A program made the translations under genes and the position numbers. Below are positions 5,413 through 6,130 of a DNA stretch of 6,130 bases, piece after piece. Under the pieces are notes generated by a model that worked only from the letters and a program-made list of their open reading frames with translations, was not told the DNA's origin and did not search any database. This DNA is from Streptosporangiaceae bacterium (GTDB lineage: Bacteria; Actinomycetota; Actinomycetes; Streptosporangiales; Streptosporangiaceae). The stretch spans positions 1 through 6,130 of the forward strand of contig JASHSO010000032.1 in the NCBI GenBank assembly GCA_030038715.1. Reading direction: 5' to 3'. Position 1 is the stretch's first letter. Every line of letters starts with the position of its first letter.

Positions 5413-5428
5413 CCGACCACTCGGTCGG
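5413..5428 (+). terminator. Hairpin terminator after the lipoprotein/membrane operon
   Basis: CCGACC (5413-5418) pairs exactly with GGTCGG (5423-5428) around a four-base loop, beginning two bases after the TGA stop. An AT-rich stretch (5434-5441) follows instead of a T-run. Confidence 0.6.
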
Positions 5429-5441
5429 CCAGCATTAATTA

Positions 5442-5451
5442 GTCAGCTGAC
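5442..5451. repeat. 10-bp perfect palindrome
   Basis: GTCAGCTGAC equals its own reverse complement. It lies between the operon terminator and the next candidate promoter and could be a regulator site for the downstream transcript. Confidence 0.35.
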
Positions 5452-5500
5452 GCCACAACCCATGCCGTCTGTTTGGTTAAGCAAGCAGTACCGCCTCTCG

Positions 5501-5529
5501 TTGAAATCAGTTCCGGATTCTGGTATTAC
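5501..5529 (+). promoter_or_regulatory. Candidate promoter for the zinc-ribbon transcript
   Basis: TTGAAA (5501-5506), a 17-base spacer, then TATTAC (5524-5529) preceded by TG at 5521-5522 as in extended -10 promoters. The start point would be near 5536, directly before the repeat-bearing leader and about 105 bases before the proposed start codon. Confidence 0.45.
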
Positions 5530-5536
5530 TATTAGC

Positions 5537-5612
5537 AGAGACAGCCCTCCTCAAACCACGAAGTGCGGTCTGCCCCTTGCAGTCTCTGTCTCTTTGTTTG
5601 TGGGCTGTCTCT
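5537..5612 (+). promoter_or_regulatory. Structured leader with alternative stems
   Basis: AGAGACAGCCC (5537-5547) has a perfect 11-base reverse complement at 5602-5612, followed by a short T-run (5613-5615). The last ten bases CTGTCTCTTT (5605-5614) also occur at 5586-5595, so bases 5537-5544 can pair with either copy. Such mutually exclusive stems are the layout of attenuators and riboswitch-like leaders. No known riboswitch class is recognised, and the sites could instead be DNA operators spaced 19 bases apart. Confidence 0.4.
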
Positions 5613-5641
5613 TTTCAGAGTTCAAAGGGATTCAATCAATC

Positions 5642-5773
5642 GTGACACCTTGGCAACGCATACAATTGCTCTGTGGCCTCTGCCCGGCCTGCGGCGGCCG
5701 GGTACGGCGCTGGAGGACCGGCAAAGCCGTCTGCAGCCACTGCGGCCAGTCGTACCGGGTCAGCGGCTTCTGA
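5642..5773 (+). CDS. Small zinc-ribbon protein
   Basis: This 43-residue protein has two CxxC knuckles, CPAC (14-17) and CSHC (31-34), each followed by Gly and separated by a basic strand RVRRWRTGKAV (20-30). This is the pattern of a zinc-ribbon that binds one Zn ion. An extra Cys11 lies just before. Such microproteins are common in actinobacteria and usually of unknown function; nucleic-acid or protein contact is typical of the fold. The GTG at 5642 is chosen because AAAGGGA lies upstream (5624-5630, spacing 11, rather long) and because the frame before it, open back to an ATG at 5462, is AT-richer, has no ribosome site and overlaps the repeat-rich leader. The start therefore stays uncertain. 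It runs tail to tail into the partial minus-strand gene with 27 bases between the stops. Confidence 0.6.
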   Translation: MTPWQRIQLLCGLCPACGGRVRRWRTGKAVCSHCGQSYRVSGF

Positions 5774-5800
5774 GAGCCCGTCTGAGCGACCGGAGGCAAG

Positions 5801-6130
5801 CTACTGCTGACCGTTTGTTCTGGCAAGGACGACGGCCGACCGACGTTTAGCACTTCCACGACCCCGATGCTGACTGAGCGGTTCGTGGATCTCTCGTACC
5901 ACGTCACGCGTCTCGTGGTCGGTGATGACCTCGTGGTACTCGTCGTCGCGCCGATTAATTACACGCGTTACCTCGTGCCACCGGCCATCGCGCCGGAACC
6001 ATTCGAGTCTGTCGTGCTTAGCTTCGAGGAACGGGCAACCGCCCTGGGCTGGCCGCGCTTTCAGGCCGACGGACTCGTGCGCCGCGATGGTGTCTGTGGC
6101 TTCGAGGTAGACAGTGCGCTCCAGACCGCC
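5801..6130 (-). CDS. C-terminal part of an uncharacterised protein, cut by the window end
   Basis: A minus-strand frame is open from the window edge to a TAG at 5801-5803, giving the last 109 residues of a gene whose start lies beyond 6130. The visible part is hydrophilic and rich in His, Arg, Asp and Glu. It has a Trp-containing segment LEWFRRDGRWHEVTRVINRR (43-62), then YHEVITDHETRDVVREIHEP (65-84), which looks like two short strands and a helix, and a basic tail HRGRGSAKRR (88-97). Codon use and third-position GC fit a real gene. I do not recognise the family with certainty. No membrane segment is visible. It converges on the zinc-ribbon gene, and no hairpin was seen between the two stops. 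Confidence 0.65.
   Translation of the reverse strand, partial: GGLERTVYLEATDTIAAHESVGLKARPAQGGCPFLEAKHDRLEWFRRDGRWHEVTRVINRRDDEYHEVITDHETRDVVREIHEPLSQHRGRGSAKRRSAVVLARTNGQQ

Noticed and set aside
4593..5435. 280-residue minus-strand frame opposite the membrane-protein gene
   Set aside because: Longer than the plus-strand gene, but its composition is typical of antisense GC-rich frames (Gly/Ala/Asp/Arg-rich, no motif). The plus strand has a ribosome site, operon spacing and a terminator.
5922..6110. 62-residue plus-strand frame at the right end
   Set aside because: Shadow of the minus-strand partial gene; Ser/Arg-rich and without a ribosome site.
1..6130. CRISPR array, tRNA, rRNA, complete insertion sequence or integrase
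   Set aside because: No regularly spaced direct repeats of array type, no cloverleaf sequence, and no transposase or recombinase motif were found by eye.

Overview
This is a high-GC window with a strong third-position GC bias in its genes. It carries a DUF397-type protein, a family largely confined to Streptomyces and related actinomycetes. The source is therefore most likely a filamentous or soil actinobacterium. The gene mix (Fic protein, XRE regulator, DUF397, orphan lipoprotein, small zinc ribbon, a degraded-looking gene) looks like an accessory region rather than a core operon. No rRNA, tRNA, complete insertion sequence or CRISPR array is visible.

Layout. Positions 1-177 are an AT-richer control region with a good sigma-70-like promoter and a perfect 10-bp inverted repeat. 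It leads into a complete class II Fic protein (178-1086, +) that ends in a helix-turn-helix-like tail. Two tandem GC-rich hairpins separate it from two minus-strand genes read toward it: a SnoaL-like protein (1186-1593) and, upstream of that, a DUF151/bifunctional-nuclease-like protein (1702-2217) whose C-terminus looks frame-disrupted. About 400 bases without a convincing gene follow. Next is a well-marked promoter and ribosome site for an enlarged DUF397 protein (2625-3152, +) with tandem 17-residue repeats. Positions 3153-3470 hold at most a weak 42-residue frame and a possible coding remnant.

An 86-residue XRE repressor-like protein (3471-3731, -) is divergent from a two-gene operon (+): a lipoprotein (3896-4639) and a single-membrane-segment protein (4677-5411) closed by a hairpin terminator. 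The divergent layout suggests that the XRE protein may control the lipoprotein/membrane pair. Positions 5412-5641 are AT-richer and hold a candidate promoter plus repeats that allow two mutually exclusive hairpins, ahead of a 43-residue zinc-ribbon protein (5642-5773, +). The window ends inside a minus-strand gene (5801 to beyond 6130) of which only the C-terminal 109 residues are present.

The most unusual items are the switch-like leader at 5537-5612, the exact 17-residue repeats in the DUF397 protein, the inverted repeat overlapping the Fic promoter, and the uncharacterised lipoprotein/membrane pair beside a divergent regulator. All family assignments come from reading motifs; no database search was possible.
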